From: Streptomyces gardneri
GTDB lineage: Bacteria; Actinomycetota; Actinomycetes; Streptomycetales; Streptomycetaceae
Assembly (NCBI RefSeq): GCF_006539185.1
Contig: NZ_BJMN01000038.1
Location: forward strand, 1-64,000
Length of the DNA: 64,000 nucleotides
Reading direction: 5' to 3'
Part shown: positions 8,881-17,315 of the stretch, one piece after another
Layout of the letters: the number at the start of each line of letters is the position of its first letter
How positions within the stretch are numbered: position 1 is the first letter of the stretch
The notes under the pieces: generated by a model
What the model was told of the DNA's origin: nothing
Databases searched by the model: none
Seen by the model: the letters and a program-made list of their open reading frames with translations, nothing else
Position numbers and translations under genes: made by a program

Positions 8881-10869
8881 CGGGGGAGCTGGATGGTGCC
8901 GGGGTGGCTGCGGTGGGCGGGCCTGCTCGCCCTGGCGGTGGCGGGCGTCCTGTGGGCCCTGGACGGCGAGGACGCGGCCGGTCCGATGGAGCTGTCGGAG
9001 CGGACGGACCTGATCGCGATGGTCTGCGCGGTGCTCGGTGGGGTGGCCGTCCTCGCGACGTTGTGGCGGCGGCCTGAGGAGGCGGAAGCGGAGGCGGTCG
9101 CCCGGCTGGCCCGGGAGGTGAAGGCGATCGGCGAGCCCCAGTGGACCAGCTCCCTGGGCGGTGACCTCAAGGCCATCGACGTCACCTTCGCCTTCCGGCC
9201 GTACGCCGGTGCCCGGGCGGCGGCGCTTCCGGCCTCGCCCGCGGGGCGACTGGAGCAGGTCGTCGAGGACTACCGCGGACTGCGGCCCCGGCGGATGGTG
9301 ATCACCGGCGCGCCGGGTGCCGGGAAGACCGTCCTGGCCCGGAAGTTCGTGATGGAGCTCAACCGGGTGCGGGCCGAGAGCGAGCCGGTGCCGGTGCTGG
9401 TCGCCCTGGCCGACTGGGACGCGGGTGAACCCTTCCGTGACTGGCTGACCCGTCACCTCCAGCGTGACTACGGCCTGCCGCCCGCCTCCGCCCGCCGGGT
9501 CGTCGCCGCCCGCATGGTCCTCCCGGTCCTCGACGGACTCGACGAGATGGACGCGACGGGGACCGCCCCCGACGGCTCCCGGGCGGCCCGCGCGCTGACC
9601 GCGCTGGGCGACTTTCAGGACGGCACCGACCCGGCGCCCCTCGTCCTCACGTGTCGTTCGTCGGAGTACGACGCCCTGGAGGCGGCGGGCAGCCACATCC
9701 TGGACGCGGCCCGCCTGGAGATCGCTCCCGTGACCCCGGAGCGGGCCCGCGACTTCCTCGCCCTGCGCGGGGCCCGCCGCCCGGACCGCTGGCAGCCGCT
9801 GCTCGACGACCTCCGCGACAGGCCCTCCGGGGTGCTGGCCGGGGCCCTGTCCACGCCGTGGCGCCTGACACTGGCGGCGGTGGCGTACGAGCGGGACGGC
9901 GACCCGGCGGAGCTGCTTGCGGCGACCTCGGAGGGGGAGGTGGCGGACAGGCTGCTGGCCCGCTTCATCTGGGCGTCAACGGTCAACGTGCCAAAGGGTG
10001 TGAGCCACTATGCCCCTGAACGAGTGCACCGCACGCTTAGATCCCTGGCACTCGGTCTTGGCTCGGGGCACGGTGCAGAGACAGACCTAGTGCCTCTCGA
10101 TCTTGGGCGGTTGGTACCACGGTGGGGTGTTGGGGCAGTGGTGGTGGGAGCCTTGACCGGAGCTGCGCTGCTACACGTCTTGGTGCTACTGCGGTGGAAT
10201 GAACTGGTGGGTCCCGCGAGGCTGGTGACCTGTCTGGGTCTGCTGATCGCGATTGTCATGGGGTTGACGGTCGGAAGCCTGCCCGCGACATACTTTCGGC
10301 CTCCGGGCGTTCCGCGGCTTGGTAGCGCGCTGTGGAGCATCGGGATGCGGCGTTATGTGCGGAAGATGCCGAGGTCGTGGTCCGGGGCGTACCTGCTCGT
10401 CCTGCTCGTGTTCCTGCTGGGGGCAATCCTGGCCCGCAGCCCGAACGCGCTTGGCCTCATGCTGGCTCTGTGCGCCGGGGCGATATTGATCGTGCTGGCT
10501 TTCCCCATCGCTGCGGTGGCCGAACTCGACCGGACGACAGCGGGCCCTGTGGGTGGACTGAGGGCCTTTCTGTGGCTGGGCGCCTACTTTGCCGGCGGCG
10601 CTGCTCTGACGCTGGTGGGTTACGCCAAGTCACAGGATCCGCTGATGCTTACCTGCCTGGGCATGCTTTTGAGTGTTGGAGCGCTGATGGAAGCGCCCTG
10701 CCTTGCGTACTTGCTCTACCTATTCCTGAACGTCCGCAGAGTCCCCCTCCGCCTCGCCCGCTTCCTCGACTGGTCCGTCTCCGCCGGGCTCATGCGGACC
10801 TCAGGGGTCGCCTACCAGTTTCGGCACCGGGAGTTCCAGGAATGGCTGGTGCGGAACCCCGCGCCGTAG
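8866..10869 (+). CDS. Membrane-anchored NACHT-family STAND NTPase
   Basis: 667 aa from the ATG at 8866 (658 from 8893). Order: two N-terminal TM helices (about 12-31 and 49-67), a linker, a NACHT NTPase with Walker A GAPGAGKT (148-155) and the NACHT-type Walker B VLPVLDGLDEMD (218-229), a helical region, then several TM helices from about residue 420 to 640, and a final FRHREFQEWL motif common in Streptomyces NACHT proteins. NACHT proteins are signal-operated ATPase switches; bacterial members include antiphage sensors. No leucine-rich or other repeat sensor is visible, so the membrane part may be the sensor or the effector. Codons 374-625 (about 9985-10740) use many A/T-ending codons, unlike both ends of the gene, suggesting a recombined segment. 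Function in defence is an inference. Confidence 0.85.
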   Translation: MPDGGRGSWMVPGWLRWAGLLALAVAGVLWALDGEDAAGPMELSERTDLIAMVCAVLGGVAVLATLWRRPEEAEAEAVARLAREVKAIGEPQWTSSLGGDLKAIDVTFAFRPYAGARAAALPASPAGRLEQVVEDYRGLRPRRMVITGAPGAGKTVLARKFVMELNRVRAESEPVPVLVALADWDAGEPFRDWLTRHLQRDYGLPPASARRVVAARMVLPVLDGLDEMDATGTAPDGSRAARALTALGDFQDGTDPAPLVLTCRSSEYDALEAAGSHILDAARLEIAPVTPERARDFLALRGARRPDRWQPLLDDLRDRPSGVLAGALSTPWRLTLAAVAYERDGDPAELLAATSEGEVADRLLARFIWASTVNVPKGVSHYAPERVHRTLRSLALGLGSGHGAETDLVPLDLGRLVPRWGVGAVVVGALTGAALLHVLVLLRWNELVGPARLVTCLGLLIAIVMGLTVGSLPATYFRPPGVPRLGSALWSIGMRRYVRKMPRSWSGAYLLVLLVFLLGAILARSPNALGLMLALCAGAILIVLAFPIAAVAELDRTTAGPVGGLRAFLWLGAYFAGGAALTLVGYAKSQDPLMLTCLGMLLSVGALMEAPCLAYLLYLFLNVRRVPLRLARFLDWSVSAGLMRTSGVAYQFRHREFQEWLVRNPAP

Positions 10870-10893
10870 AACGCGGGGTGCCGCACCGGGTGG

Positions 10894-12153
10894 CTACAGC
10901 TCGTTCAGGTCCACCGCGCCAGCCATCGCCTCGTAGCCCGCGTCGTTCGGGTGGAGGCCGTCGCCGGAGTCGTACGCCGGGAGGATGCGGTCCGGGTCCG
11001 CCGGGTCCGCGACCGCGCGGTCGAAGTCGACGACCGCGTCGTACGCGCCGGACGTGCGGATCCAGTCGTTGACGGCCTCCCGCTTCGCCTCGTTCGCCGG
11101 GCTGTCGTAGAAGGAGCCCTTGATCGGGGTGAGGGTCGCGCCGACGATCTTGAGACCCTTCGCGTGCGCCTCGCGGATCAGGGTGCGGTGGCCCGCGATG
11201 AGCCGTGCCGCGGAGACGTCGGGGGTGGGCGGGGCGGGGAACGTCGCCGTGCTGCCGCCGATGTCGTTGATGCCTTCGAGGACGATCACGGTCCGCACGC
11301 CGGGCTCCGCCAGCACGTCCTGACGGAAGCGGGTGAGGGCCTTCTCGCCCGCCCAGGTGGTGTCGTTGACGACCTGGTTGCCGGCGATCCCGTGGTTGAC
11401 GACGGCCCGCGGACGCCCGGCCTCGGCGAGGCGTTCCGCCAGCTCGTCGGGGTAGCGGCCGTTGGCGTCGACCGTGGAGCCGACGCCGTCGGTGATGGAG
11501 TCGCCGAAGGTCACGACGCCGTTCCGGCGTGCGGAGTCCCGGCCGCCGGTGACCTCGACGCCGGAGAGGAAGTACCAGGACGCGCTGGTCTCCCGGAAGG
11601 CCGTGCCGGTGAGGTCGCCGCGGTGGTCGCCGTCGGCGCGGTAGCTGGTGGCCGAGGAGAAGTGGTGGAAGGTGGCGGGGCCGGTCTTCTCCGCGAGGTA
11701 GAGGGTGACGGTGAGCGAGCCGAAGGCCTCGACGGGGAGGTTGGCGGCGTCGCTGCGGAGGGTGCCGCCGGCCGGGATCGTCACGGACGCTCGGCCGTCG
11801 AAGCGGAGTTGGCGCACGGAGCCGGGGCGCACCGCGCCGCCCTCGGCGGTACGGGCCACGGTCGCGCCCGTGATCCGCAGCGGAGTGGAGCCGTAACGGT
11901 TCGTCAGCTCGATCCGGGCCCGGGTGCCTCCGGTGGTGACCCGGACGACCTGGCGGACCGTCTGGTTCTCGAAGCCCTGCTGCGACCAGTTGGGGGTGAA
12001 GGGCGCGGTCGGCGCCTGCGGGGACGCGGCCCAGGCGGCGCGCCAGGAGGAGCCCTGGTGGCCGGTGTCGGCGAGTGCGGTGGGGGCTAATCCGAGGGTG
12101 GCGGCGGTGAGGACGGCTATGGCGGCGCGGCGCAGGGTGTTCGTCGTGTGCAT
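10894..12153 (-). CDS. Secreted SGNH/GDSL hydrolase with a TTA codon
   Basis: 419 aa with a Sec signal peptide (residues 1-29, ending TALAD). SGNH blocks are clear: GDSITDG (block I, nucleophile Ser), the Gly in NHGIAGN (block II), EGINDIGG (block III, Asn), and DGLHPND (block V, catalytic Asp and His). The N-terminal 190 residues form a jelly-roll-like accessory region. It probably de-esterifies an extracellular lipid or polysaccharide; the substrate is unknown. Codon 22 (12088-12090) in the signal peptide is TTA, the rare leucine codon read only by the bldA tRNA. This predicts translation mainly in developing or stationary cultures. It is downstream of, and co-directional with, the TetR gene. 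Confidence 0.92.
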   Translation of the reverse strand: MHTTNTLRRAAIAVLTAATLGLAPTALADTGHQGSSWRAAWAASPQAPTAPFTPNWSQQGFENQTVRQVVRVTTGGTRARIELTNRYGSTPLRITGATVARTAEGGAVRPGSVRQLRFDGRASVTIPAGGTLRSDAANLPVEAFGSLTVTLYLAEKTGPATFHHFSSATSYRADGDHRGDLTGTAFRETSASWYFLSGVEVTGGRDSARRNGVVTFGDSITDGVGSTVDANGRYPDELAERLAEAGRPRAVVNHGIAGNQVVNDTTWAGEKALTRFRQDVLAEPGVRTVIVLEGINDIGGSTATFPAPPTPDVSAARLIAGHRTLIREAHAKGLKIVGATLTPIKGSFYDSPANEAKREAVNDWIRTSGAYDAVVDFDRAVADPADPDRILPAYDSGDGLHPNDAGYEAMAGAVDLNEL

Positions 12154-12202
12154 GCTTGCGTCAATTACGGGCAGGCGCGGGCTATTCCCCGGTCGATGAC
12201 GA

Positions 12203-12778
12203 TTACTGTTCCTCCGCCGGGAGTTGGCCCGTGAAGAGCAGGCCCGTGAGGGAGCGGAAGTACTCCTCGGGCTCCCGGCCGCCCAGCGCCGCGTCGACGT
12301 TCCCGGTGAGGAACAGCGTCGCGAAGCCGTGGGCGAGTGACCAGGCGGCGATGCCCGCCGTGCGGGCGTCGGGGACGTCCGGCAGGCCGGCCACGCCCGC
12401 GCGGAGTTCGGCGGAGGCCCGTTCCTTGGCGGCGAGGAGCTCGGGGTCGTCGGCGCGGAGCAGGTCCGGCTGGAACATCACCTGGAAGTGGGCGGGGTGG
12501 TCCGTCGCGAACCGTACGTAGCGCACGCCGCGTTCGCGCAGCTCGGGCGTCCCGGCGAGGGCCGCGGCCAGGAGGTCGTACCCCTCGGCGGCGATCGCGG
12601 TGAGGAGCCCGGTGCGGTCCTTGAAGTGGTGGGCGGGGGCGGCGTGGGAGACGCCGGCGCGGCGGGCGAGGTCGCGCAGGCTCAGAGCCCCGGGGCCCTC
12701 GGCGGCGATCACGTCGAGGGCGGCGGCGAGGACGGACTGCCGCAGGTCGCCGTGGTGGTAGGTCTTCCGGCTTGTCAT
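12203..12778 (-). CDS. TetR-family transcriptional regulator
   Basis: 191 aa. Residues about 10-55 form the TetR HTH: TYHHGDLRQSVLAAALDVI..., then LSLRDLARRAGVSHAAPAHHF, with helix 3 SHAAPAHHF as the recognition helix. The C-terminal part resembles the WHG-type TetR_C ligand-binding domain. It is divergent from the SCO6745-family gene across 109 bp that contain an inverted repeat around a consensus promoter, so it most likely represses that gene and itself. The next gene on the same strand is the SGNH hydrolase 49 bp downstream, which might be co-transcribed. Ligand unknown. Confidence 0.92.
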   Translation of the reverse strand: MTSRKTYHHGDLRQSVLAAALDVIAAEGPGALSLRDLARRAGVSHAAPAHHFKDRTGLLTAIAAEGYDLLAAALAGTPELRERGVRYVRFATDHPAHFQVMFQPDLLRADDPELLAAKERASAELRAGVAGLPDVPDARTAGIAAWSLAHGFATLFLTGNVDAALGGREPEEYFRSLTGLLFTGQLPAEEQ

Positions 12779-12805
12779 GGCAGCAGCCTAGCCGGTATCT
12801 AGGCA

Positions 12806-12840
12806 TTGACAAGTTTGCGGCCGGGAGGCAATCTTGTCAG
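12806..12840 (+). promoter_or_regulatory. Promoter and candidate TetR operator
   Basis: TTGACA (12806-12811), a 17-base spacer and CAATCT (12829-12834) form a plus-strand promoter for the SCO6745-family gene. The arms TGACAAG (12807-12813) and CTTGTCA (12833-12839) are a perfect 7-bp inverted repeat overlapping the -35 and -10 boxes, where a repressor would block RNA polymerase. Confidence 0.6.
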
Positions 12841-12887
12841 TGTCAAGTTGATGGGCGAGTCGATCGATCACGAGGAAGGACGCCGCC

Positions 12888-13757
12888 GTGGAATCCGGAC
12901 GCGTACGTCAGATGTGGCACCTGCTCGAACCCCTGCACGCCCTGCTCTACTACGCCCCCGAAGCCTTCGACGAGGCGGCCGCCCTCGGCTACGACACCGC
13001 CGAGCGCTGGCCCTCCTACTTCGCCTGGCGCTCCGCCCCCCTGAGCGCCGCCGGCCCGGTCGAGGTCACCTCGGCCTTCTACAGCTTCAGCCCCGGGATG
13101 GTCGCCCGGTACGTGCCGGACGCCGGGGAGAGCGCGGCCGCGACCCCCGCCGACGTCCTCGCCGCCCGCCTCCGCGCCGTCGACCGCACCTACCGGGCCG
13201 TCCTCGGCGAGGACACGGTCAAGAGCCCCGAGCTCGCCGAGGCCGCCGCCCTCGCCCGCCGCGCCGCCGAGGCCGCCGGGACGCAGGGGCGCCCCCTCGC
13301 CGCCGCCAACGCCGCCCTGCCCTGGCCCGAGGCCCCGCACCTCGTCCTCTGGCAGGCCGCGACGATCCTCCGCGAGCACCGCGGCGACGGGCACCTCGCC
13401 GCGCTCCTCGTCGCCGGCCTCGACCCGGTCGAGGCGCTCGTCTCCTTCGCGGCGGTCGGCGCCGCCCCCGAGGCCGTCTTCGAGAGCCGCGGCTGGTCCG
13501 CCGCGGAGTGGTCCGCCGCCCGCGCCCGGCTCGTGGCCCGAGGGGTCCTGGGCGCGGACGGGGCCGTCATCGAGGAGGGCCGCGCGCTGCGCGCCCAGGT
13601 CGAGTCGCGCACGGACGAACTCGCCGCCGCGCCCTGGGACGCCCTCGGCCCGGACGGCACCGCCCGTCTCGCCGAACTGCTCGGTGGCCCCTGGCTGTCC
13701 GCGATCGGCTCCGGCCTGCTCCCCGGCGAGAACACCCTCGGCATCGGCAAGGTGTGA
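12888..13757 (+). CDS. SCO6745-family protein (HTH_67-like)
   Basis: 289 aa, GTG start with the RBS GAGGAAGGA at 12871-12879. The opening MESGRVRQMWHLLEPLHALLYY and the central Y.AWRSAPLGAA-like and FYSFSP strings match the actinobacterial SCO6745 family, whose members carry a buried winged-helix-like module (HTH_67) in the second half (RGWSAAEWSAARARLVARG). No enzyme motif is visible and there is no signal peptide or TM segment. It is controlled by a TTGACA promoter inside a TetR-type operator and ends at a strong hairpin, so it is a single-gene transcription unit. Its function is unknown; a ligand-responsive or redox partner role is possible but not shown by the sequence. Confidence 0.8.
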   Translation: MESGRVRQMWHLLEPLHALLYYAPEAFDEAAALGYDTAERWPSYFAWRSAPLSAAGPVEVTSAFYSFSPGMVARYVPDAGESAAATPADVLAARLRAVDRTYRAVLGEDTVKSPELAEAAALARRAAEAAGTQGRPLAAANAALPWPEAPHLVLWQAATILREHRGDGHLAALLVAGLDPVEALVSFAAVGAAPEAVFESRGWSAAEWSAARARLVARGVLGADGAVIEEGRALRAQVESRTDELAAAPWDALGPDGTARLAELLGGPWLSAIGSGLLPGENTLGIGKV

Positions 13758-13799
13758 CGGCGGCGGGGCGGTGCCTTCCGTGAGGTGGGGGAACGAAGG

Positions 13800-13833
13800 G
13801 GCCCGGGGCGTCGCTCGCGCGATGCCCCGGGCC
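13800..13833. terminator. Bidirectional hairpin between convergent genes
   Basis: 15-bp stem (13800-13814 with 13819-13833, one G-U pair) with loop TCGC. It lies between the SCO6745-family gene and the convergent nuclease gene and can serve both. Confidence 0.8.
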
Positions 13834-13859
13834 GCCGGGGAGGGCCCCTCGCTTCCGTG

Positions 13860-15725
13860 TCAGAAGAGCAGTTCTCCCGCGGGGAAGCTCGATCCGATCT
13901 TCACGCGAGCGGCATGGCCGCCGGCGCCGTCGCCCTTGAAGAAGTAGAGGCCTCCGCCGGGATCACGGCTGATCAGGTCCGGGTTCCCGTCGCCGTTCAG
14001 GTCGCCGGGGGCGACGACGGCGTTGTAGGCCTGCCAGCCGGTGCCGACGGCCTGACGTGCCGCGAGGTCTCCGCCGCTCGTGCGCCTGTGGAGCCAGAGA
14101 CCGCCCGCGGCATCGCTGCCGACGAGGTCGGCCCTGCCCGCCCCTTCGTTCACGTCCGGGGCGAAGTCGCCGGGGGAGACCAGCGACTTGTACGTGTTCC
14201 AGTCGGTACCGTCGCCGATCTCCACGCGCGCGGCGTAGGAGTTCTCACCGGTGCCCTTGTGGAGCCAGAGATTGCCGGAGGTGTCGCGGGTGATCAGGTC
14301 GGCCCGGCCGTCGCCGTCGAAGTCGCCGGGGGCGACCAGGAGGTTGTCGTTCTGGAAGCCGGTGCCTGCCAGGTGGCGGCCGGTCCCCCCGGAGTACGAG
14401 CCGTCGCTGGTGCCGGCGGGGTAGTGCCACAGGTTGCCGGCGGTGTCGACGGCCGCGAGGGTCGTCCCCTGGCGGGCGACCTGCTTCATCCCCAGCCAGC
14501 CGGTGCCGACCTTGCACGGCTTGGCCAGGGCGGCGCTCTCACCGTTGGCGCGGCCCTCGTAGCGGTAGAGCCCGCCGACCGCGTCCCGCCGGAAGACGGC
14601 TCCCGGGGTGGCGCCGTAGGGCCCGCAGTCCTCCCAGTAGGCCGCGCCGCGGATCGGCAGGTGGTCGGAGATCACCTTGCCGGCGGTCGGGGCCACCGGC
14701 CCGGCGGGCACGTCGCCCACCTCGCCGCGGAAGTACCGGGAGCCGAAGAAGGTGTAGTCGAGCTTCTGCACCCCGGACTTGGTCGGGGCGCCGCTGCGGC
14801 AGCGCGAAGGGGCGGGGACGCCGGTGCAGGCGGTGAACGGCGCCTGGAAGCGCTCGGAGTCGGTCTCGTCGGCCTCGGCGAACCTCCCGTACGCTCCCTG
14901 GCCCGCGCCGGACTCGTAGAACCGGTCGAGCACGTCTCCCCAGGGCGAGGAGTTGAAGTCACCGCCGAGGACGACGGGGATGCCCGCGTCCTCCCACTCT
15001 TTGGCCTTGCCCGCCAGGATGTCGGCTTCCCTGACCATCACCTCGTTCCGGTTCACGGAGTCGTCGTAGTCCTCCACGGCGTCGGCCGTCGCGGGGTCGG
15101 GGTAGGCGGGGACGGTCGGCGTCCCCCACCAGAGGTGGACCGAGCAGGACCAGGTCAGCCTGGACTGCACCCAGGCCTTGAGGCAGGGGGAGGTGATGTC
15201 CTCCGCGTTGACCCGCTGCCTCGGTGTTCCCGGGACGGTCTGCAGGATCGCGGCCTTCGTGTCCAGGACGAGGTCGAGCTGATCGACCACGACCCCCCGC
15301 ACGAACAGGGCCATCCCGTAGCTCGGGACGGTCTGCCTCCCGCCCGTGTCCGCGCAGTACGGTCCGATCCCGCCGGCGGGGACGGTCTCGGCGTACCTGC
15401 CGGTGTAACCCCGGGTGCCGAGGCGGGTGGCCAGTTCGTCGAACTGGTACCTGCAGACCTCGACGAGGAAGATGTAGTCGGCGTTCCAGACCCCGGCCGC
15501 CGTCTCGTTGACGATCGTCCTGTAGCGCTCCTCGTTGCCCTTGGCGCTGACATCGCACTCGACGGTCCCGCCGCTGCCGCACATGTTGTACGTGTACGTC
15601 CTGACCGGCGGCGCGGTCGACACGCTCACCGTGTCCGCCTGCGCCCGAGGCGCCGTCAGCACCAGTCCCGCACAGAGCAGGGCCAGTGAGGCCGAAAGGG
15701 CTCGGAGCAGTCCGAACCTTCGCAT
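13860..15725 (-). CDS. Secreted endonuclease/exonuclease/phosphatase-fold enzyme with FG-GAP propeller
   Basis: 621 aa from the ATG at 15725, chosen because GGGGGGAA lies just upstream (an ATG at 15740 has no such box). A signal peptide ends near residue 30 (RAQAD). Residues about 35-300 show the EEP catalytic set: YTYNMCG, FLVEVC (metal-binding Glu), GGDFNSS (Asp/Asn), KLDYTFFG, and SDHLPI (Asp/His). Residues about 320-621 are FG-GAP/VCBS repeats (GDFDGDGRADLITRD, SGNLWLHKGTG). The family includes DNases, sphingomyelinases and phosphoesterases; an extracellular nuclease is likely, but a phosphodiesterase on another substrate is possible. It is divergent from a second secreted nuclease gene at 15797, from a 71-bp shared region. 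Confidence 0.87.
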   Translation of the reverse strand: MRRFGLLRALSASLALLCAGLVLTAPRAQADTVSVSTAPPVRTYTYNMCGSGGTVECDVSAKGNEERYRTIVNETAAGVWNADYIFLVEVCRYQFDELATRLGTRGYTGRYAETVPAGGIGPYCADTGGRQTVPSYGMALFVRGVVVDQLDLVLDTKAAILQTVPGTPRQRVNAEDITSPCLKAWVQSRLTWSCSVHLWWGTPTVPAYPDPATADAVEDYDDSVNRNEVMVREADILAGKAKEWEDAGIPVVLGGDFNSSPWGDVLDRFYESGAGQGAYGRFAEADETDSERFQAPFTACTGVPAPSRCRSGAPTKSGVQKLDYTFFGSRYFRGEVGDVPAGPVAPTAGKVISDHLPIRGAAYWEDCGPYGATPGAVFRRDAVGGLYRYEGRANGESAALAKPCKVGTGWLGMKQVARQGTTLAAVDTAGNLWHYPAGTSDGSYSGGTGRHLAGTGFQNDNLLVAPGDFDGDGRADLITRDTSGNLWLHKGTGENSYAARVEIGDGTDWNTYKSLVSPGDFAPDVNEGAGRADLVGSDAAGGLWLHRRTSGGDLAARQAVGTGWQAYNAVVAPGDLNGDGNPDLISRDPGGGLYFFKGDGAGGHAARVKIGSSFPAGELLF

Positions 15726-15784
15726 GCGTATTCCCCCCATGGAGTCGCGTCGGAAGGGGGGAACGCTATCTCCCGGTCGGAACC

Positions 15785-15796
15785 TAGGATGCGGGG
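15785..15796 (+). promoter_or_regulatory. -10 box for a leaderless nuclease gene
   Basis: TAGGAT (15785-15790) ends 6 nt before the GTG at 15797, which has no ribosome-binding site. This is the spacing expected for a leaderless transcript. Confidence 0.55.
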
Positions 15797-16501
15797 GTGT
15801 TCACACAACGGACGTTCCACATATATCGAAGGCCGCTGGCCGGAGCGGCGCTTGCCGTCGCCGCCCTGGTGACCGCCGCCTGCTCGCCCGGCTCCGACAC
15901 CCCCGGGTCCGACGGGGGCCCGGGCGGCAGGCCCGCCGCGCGGGGGTCGGCGCTCGCCGCCGTGGACACCCTCACCGTCAAGGGCCGGGCCCCGAAGACC
16001 GGTTACGAGCGGGAGAAGTTCGGCCGGGCCTGGGCGGACGTCGACGGCAACGGCTGCGGCACCCGCGACGACGTGCTCCGGCGCGACCTGACCGGCGTCC
16101 GCCTCACGGACGGCCGCTGCAAGGTCGCCTCCGGGACCCTCACCGACGACCCGTACACCGGCACCACCGTCGAGTACGTCCGGGGCCGCAGCAAGGTCGA
16201 CATCGACCACGTCGTGGCGCTCTCCGACGCCTGGCAGAAGGGCGCCCGGAAGTGGGACGCGGACACCCGCCGCCGCTTCGCCAACGACCCCCTCAACCTC
16301 CTCGCCGTCGACTCCTCGGCGAACCGGCGCAAGTCCGACGGCGACGCCGCGACCTGGCTCCCGCCGAACAGGGCGTACCGCTGCGCGTATGTGGCGCGGC
16401 AGGTCGCCGTGAAGAAGAAGTACGAGGTGTGGGTGACCGGCGCCGAGCGGGACGCGATGAAGAAGGTCCTCGGCGGCTGCCCGCAGCAGAAGCTCCCGTA
16501 G
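15797..16501 (+). CDS. Exported HNH nuclease lipoprotein (DUF1524/GmrSD C-domain type)
   Basis: 234 aa, GTG start without an RBS. The N-terminus has a TM stretch followed by the lipobox VTAAC (Cys about 29), then a Gly/Ser/Asp-rich linker, so the mature protein is a cell-surface lipoprotein. The catalytic domain contains DIDHVVALSDAW, NDPLNLLAVDSSANRRKSD and a tail with conserved Cys. These give the His-Asn-His/Lys pattern of secreted DUF1524 (HNH) nucleases of actinobacteria. It probably degrades extracellular DNA for nutrients or during programmed lysis. It lies back to back with the EEP-fold nuclease gene. Confidence 0.87.
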   Translation: MFTQRTFHIYRRPLAGAALAVAALVTAACSPGSDTPGSDGGPGGRPAARGSALAAVDTLTVKGRAPKTGYEREKFGRAWADVDGNGCGTRDDVLRRDLTGVRLTDGRCKVASGTLTDDPYTGTTVEYVRGRSKVDIDHVVALSDAWQKGARKWDADTRRRFANDPLNLLAVDSSANRRKSDGDAATWLPPNRAYRCAYVARQVAVKKKYEVWVTGAERDAMKKVLGGCPQQKLP

Positions 16502-16521
16502 GCGGCCCGCCGGTCGGGAAA

Positions 16522-16561
16522 ATCGTTTCGTCCCCTCGGAAACGATCTTTATCCTGCTCGC
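16522..16561 (+). promoter_or_regulatory. Inverted repeat and -10 box before the GNAT gene
   Basis: ATCGTTTC (16522-16529) and GAAACGAT (16539-16546) form a perfect 8-bp inverted repeat with a 9-base spacer, directly followed by TATCCT (16550-16555), which ends 6 nt before the ATG at 16562. The repeat covers the -35 region, so it could be an operator, or a weak terminator for the nuclease gene. Confidence 0.5.
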
Positions 16562-17308
16562 ATGGACCTGAACATATCGACCCTCGCCGCACGCCCCGAG
16601 CTGGAAGGGCCGATGTGGAGCATGCTCGACCTCTGGCCCGAGTTCATGATGTACGACCCGGTGGGCTGGGCGAACATCGGCCGGATCGTGCGCGAGCTGC
16701 CGGAGTACGTCCTCGTCGCCACCGACACCGACGGCAAGCTCGTCGCGCGCGGCTTCAGCGTCCCCTTCCGGATGGACGTCGACGGCCGCCGCGAGCTGCC
16801 GCCCCGGGGCTGGGACGAGGTGCTGCTCTGGGCCTTCTCGGACCTGCGTGCCGGCCGCGAGCCGGACACCGTCAGCGCGATCGAGATCACGGTCGACACG
16901 AGCGCGCTGGGCAACGGCGTCTCGCACCACATGCTCGCCGCGATGCGGGACAACACGAAGCGGCTCGGCTTCTCGGAGCTCGTCGCCCCGGTCCGGCCCA
17001 ACGGCAAGCACCTGGAGGCCGAGTCCTCCATCCACGAGTACGCCTTCCGCACCCGCGAGTCCGACGGCCTGCCGGTCGACCCGTGGCTGCGCGTCCACGT
17101 CCGCGCGGGCGGTGTCGTCGAGGCGGTGGCCCCGGCGTCGATGACGGTCAGCGGCTCCGTCGAGCAGTGGCGCAAGTGGACGGGGCTGCCGTTCGACACG
17201 GACGGCCCGGTCGAGGTCGACAAGGCCCTCGTCCCGGTCCACTGCGAGGTCTCGCGCGGCTACGCGGTCTACGTCGAGCCCAACGTGTGGGTCCGCCACC
17301 GCATCTGA
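16562..17308 (+). CDS. GNAT-fold acetyltransferase-like protein
   Basis: 248 aa, probably leaderless (no RBS; a -10 box 6 nt upstream). The middle carries IEITVDTSALGNGVSHHMLAAM and a following helix, similar to GNAT motif A with an altered Q/RxxGxG/A loop (here LGNGVS). The N-terminus has LVATDTDGKLVARGFSVPF, resembling GNAT strands beta2-beta3. The usual Arg/Gln before the loop is not obvious, so acetyl-CoA binding is uncertain. It is cytoplasmic with no signal peptide. The neighbours give no functional clue. Confidence 0.65.
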   Translation: MDLNISTLAARPELEGPMWSMLDLWPEFMMYDPVGWANIGRIVRELPEYVLVATDTDGKLVARGFSVPFRMDVDGRRELPPRGWDEVLLWAFSDLRAGREPDTVSAIEITVDTSALGNGVSHHMLAAMRDNTKRLGFSELVAPVRPNGKHLEAESSIHEYAFRTRESDGLPVDPWLRVHVRAGGVVEAVAPASMTVSGSVEQWRKWTGLPFDTDGPVEVDKALVPVHCEVSRGYAVYVEPNVWVRHRI

Positions 17309-17315
17309 GAACGGA

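Noticed and set aside
13785..15689. 634-codon plus-strand frame
   Set aside because: Lies opposite the EEP-fold nuclease gene, which has a signal peptide and full catalytic motifs on the other strand.
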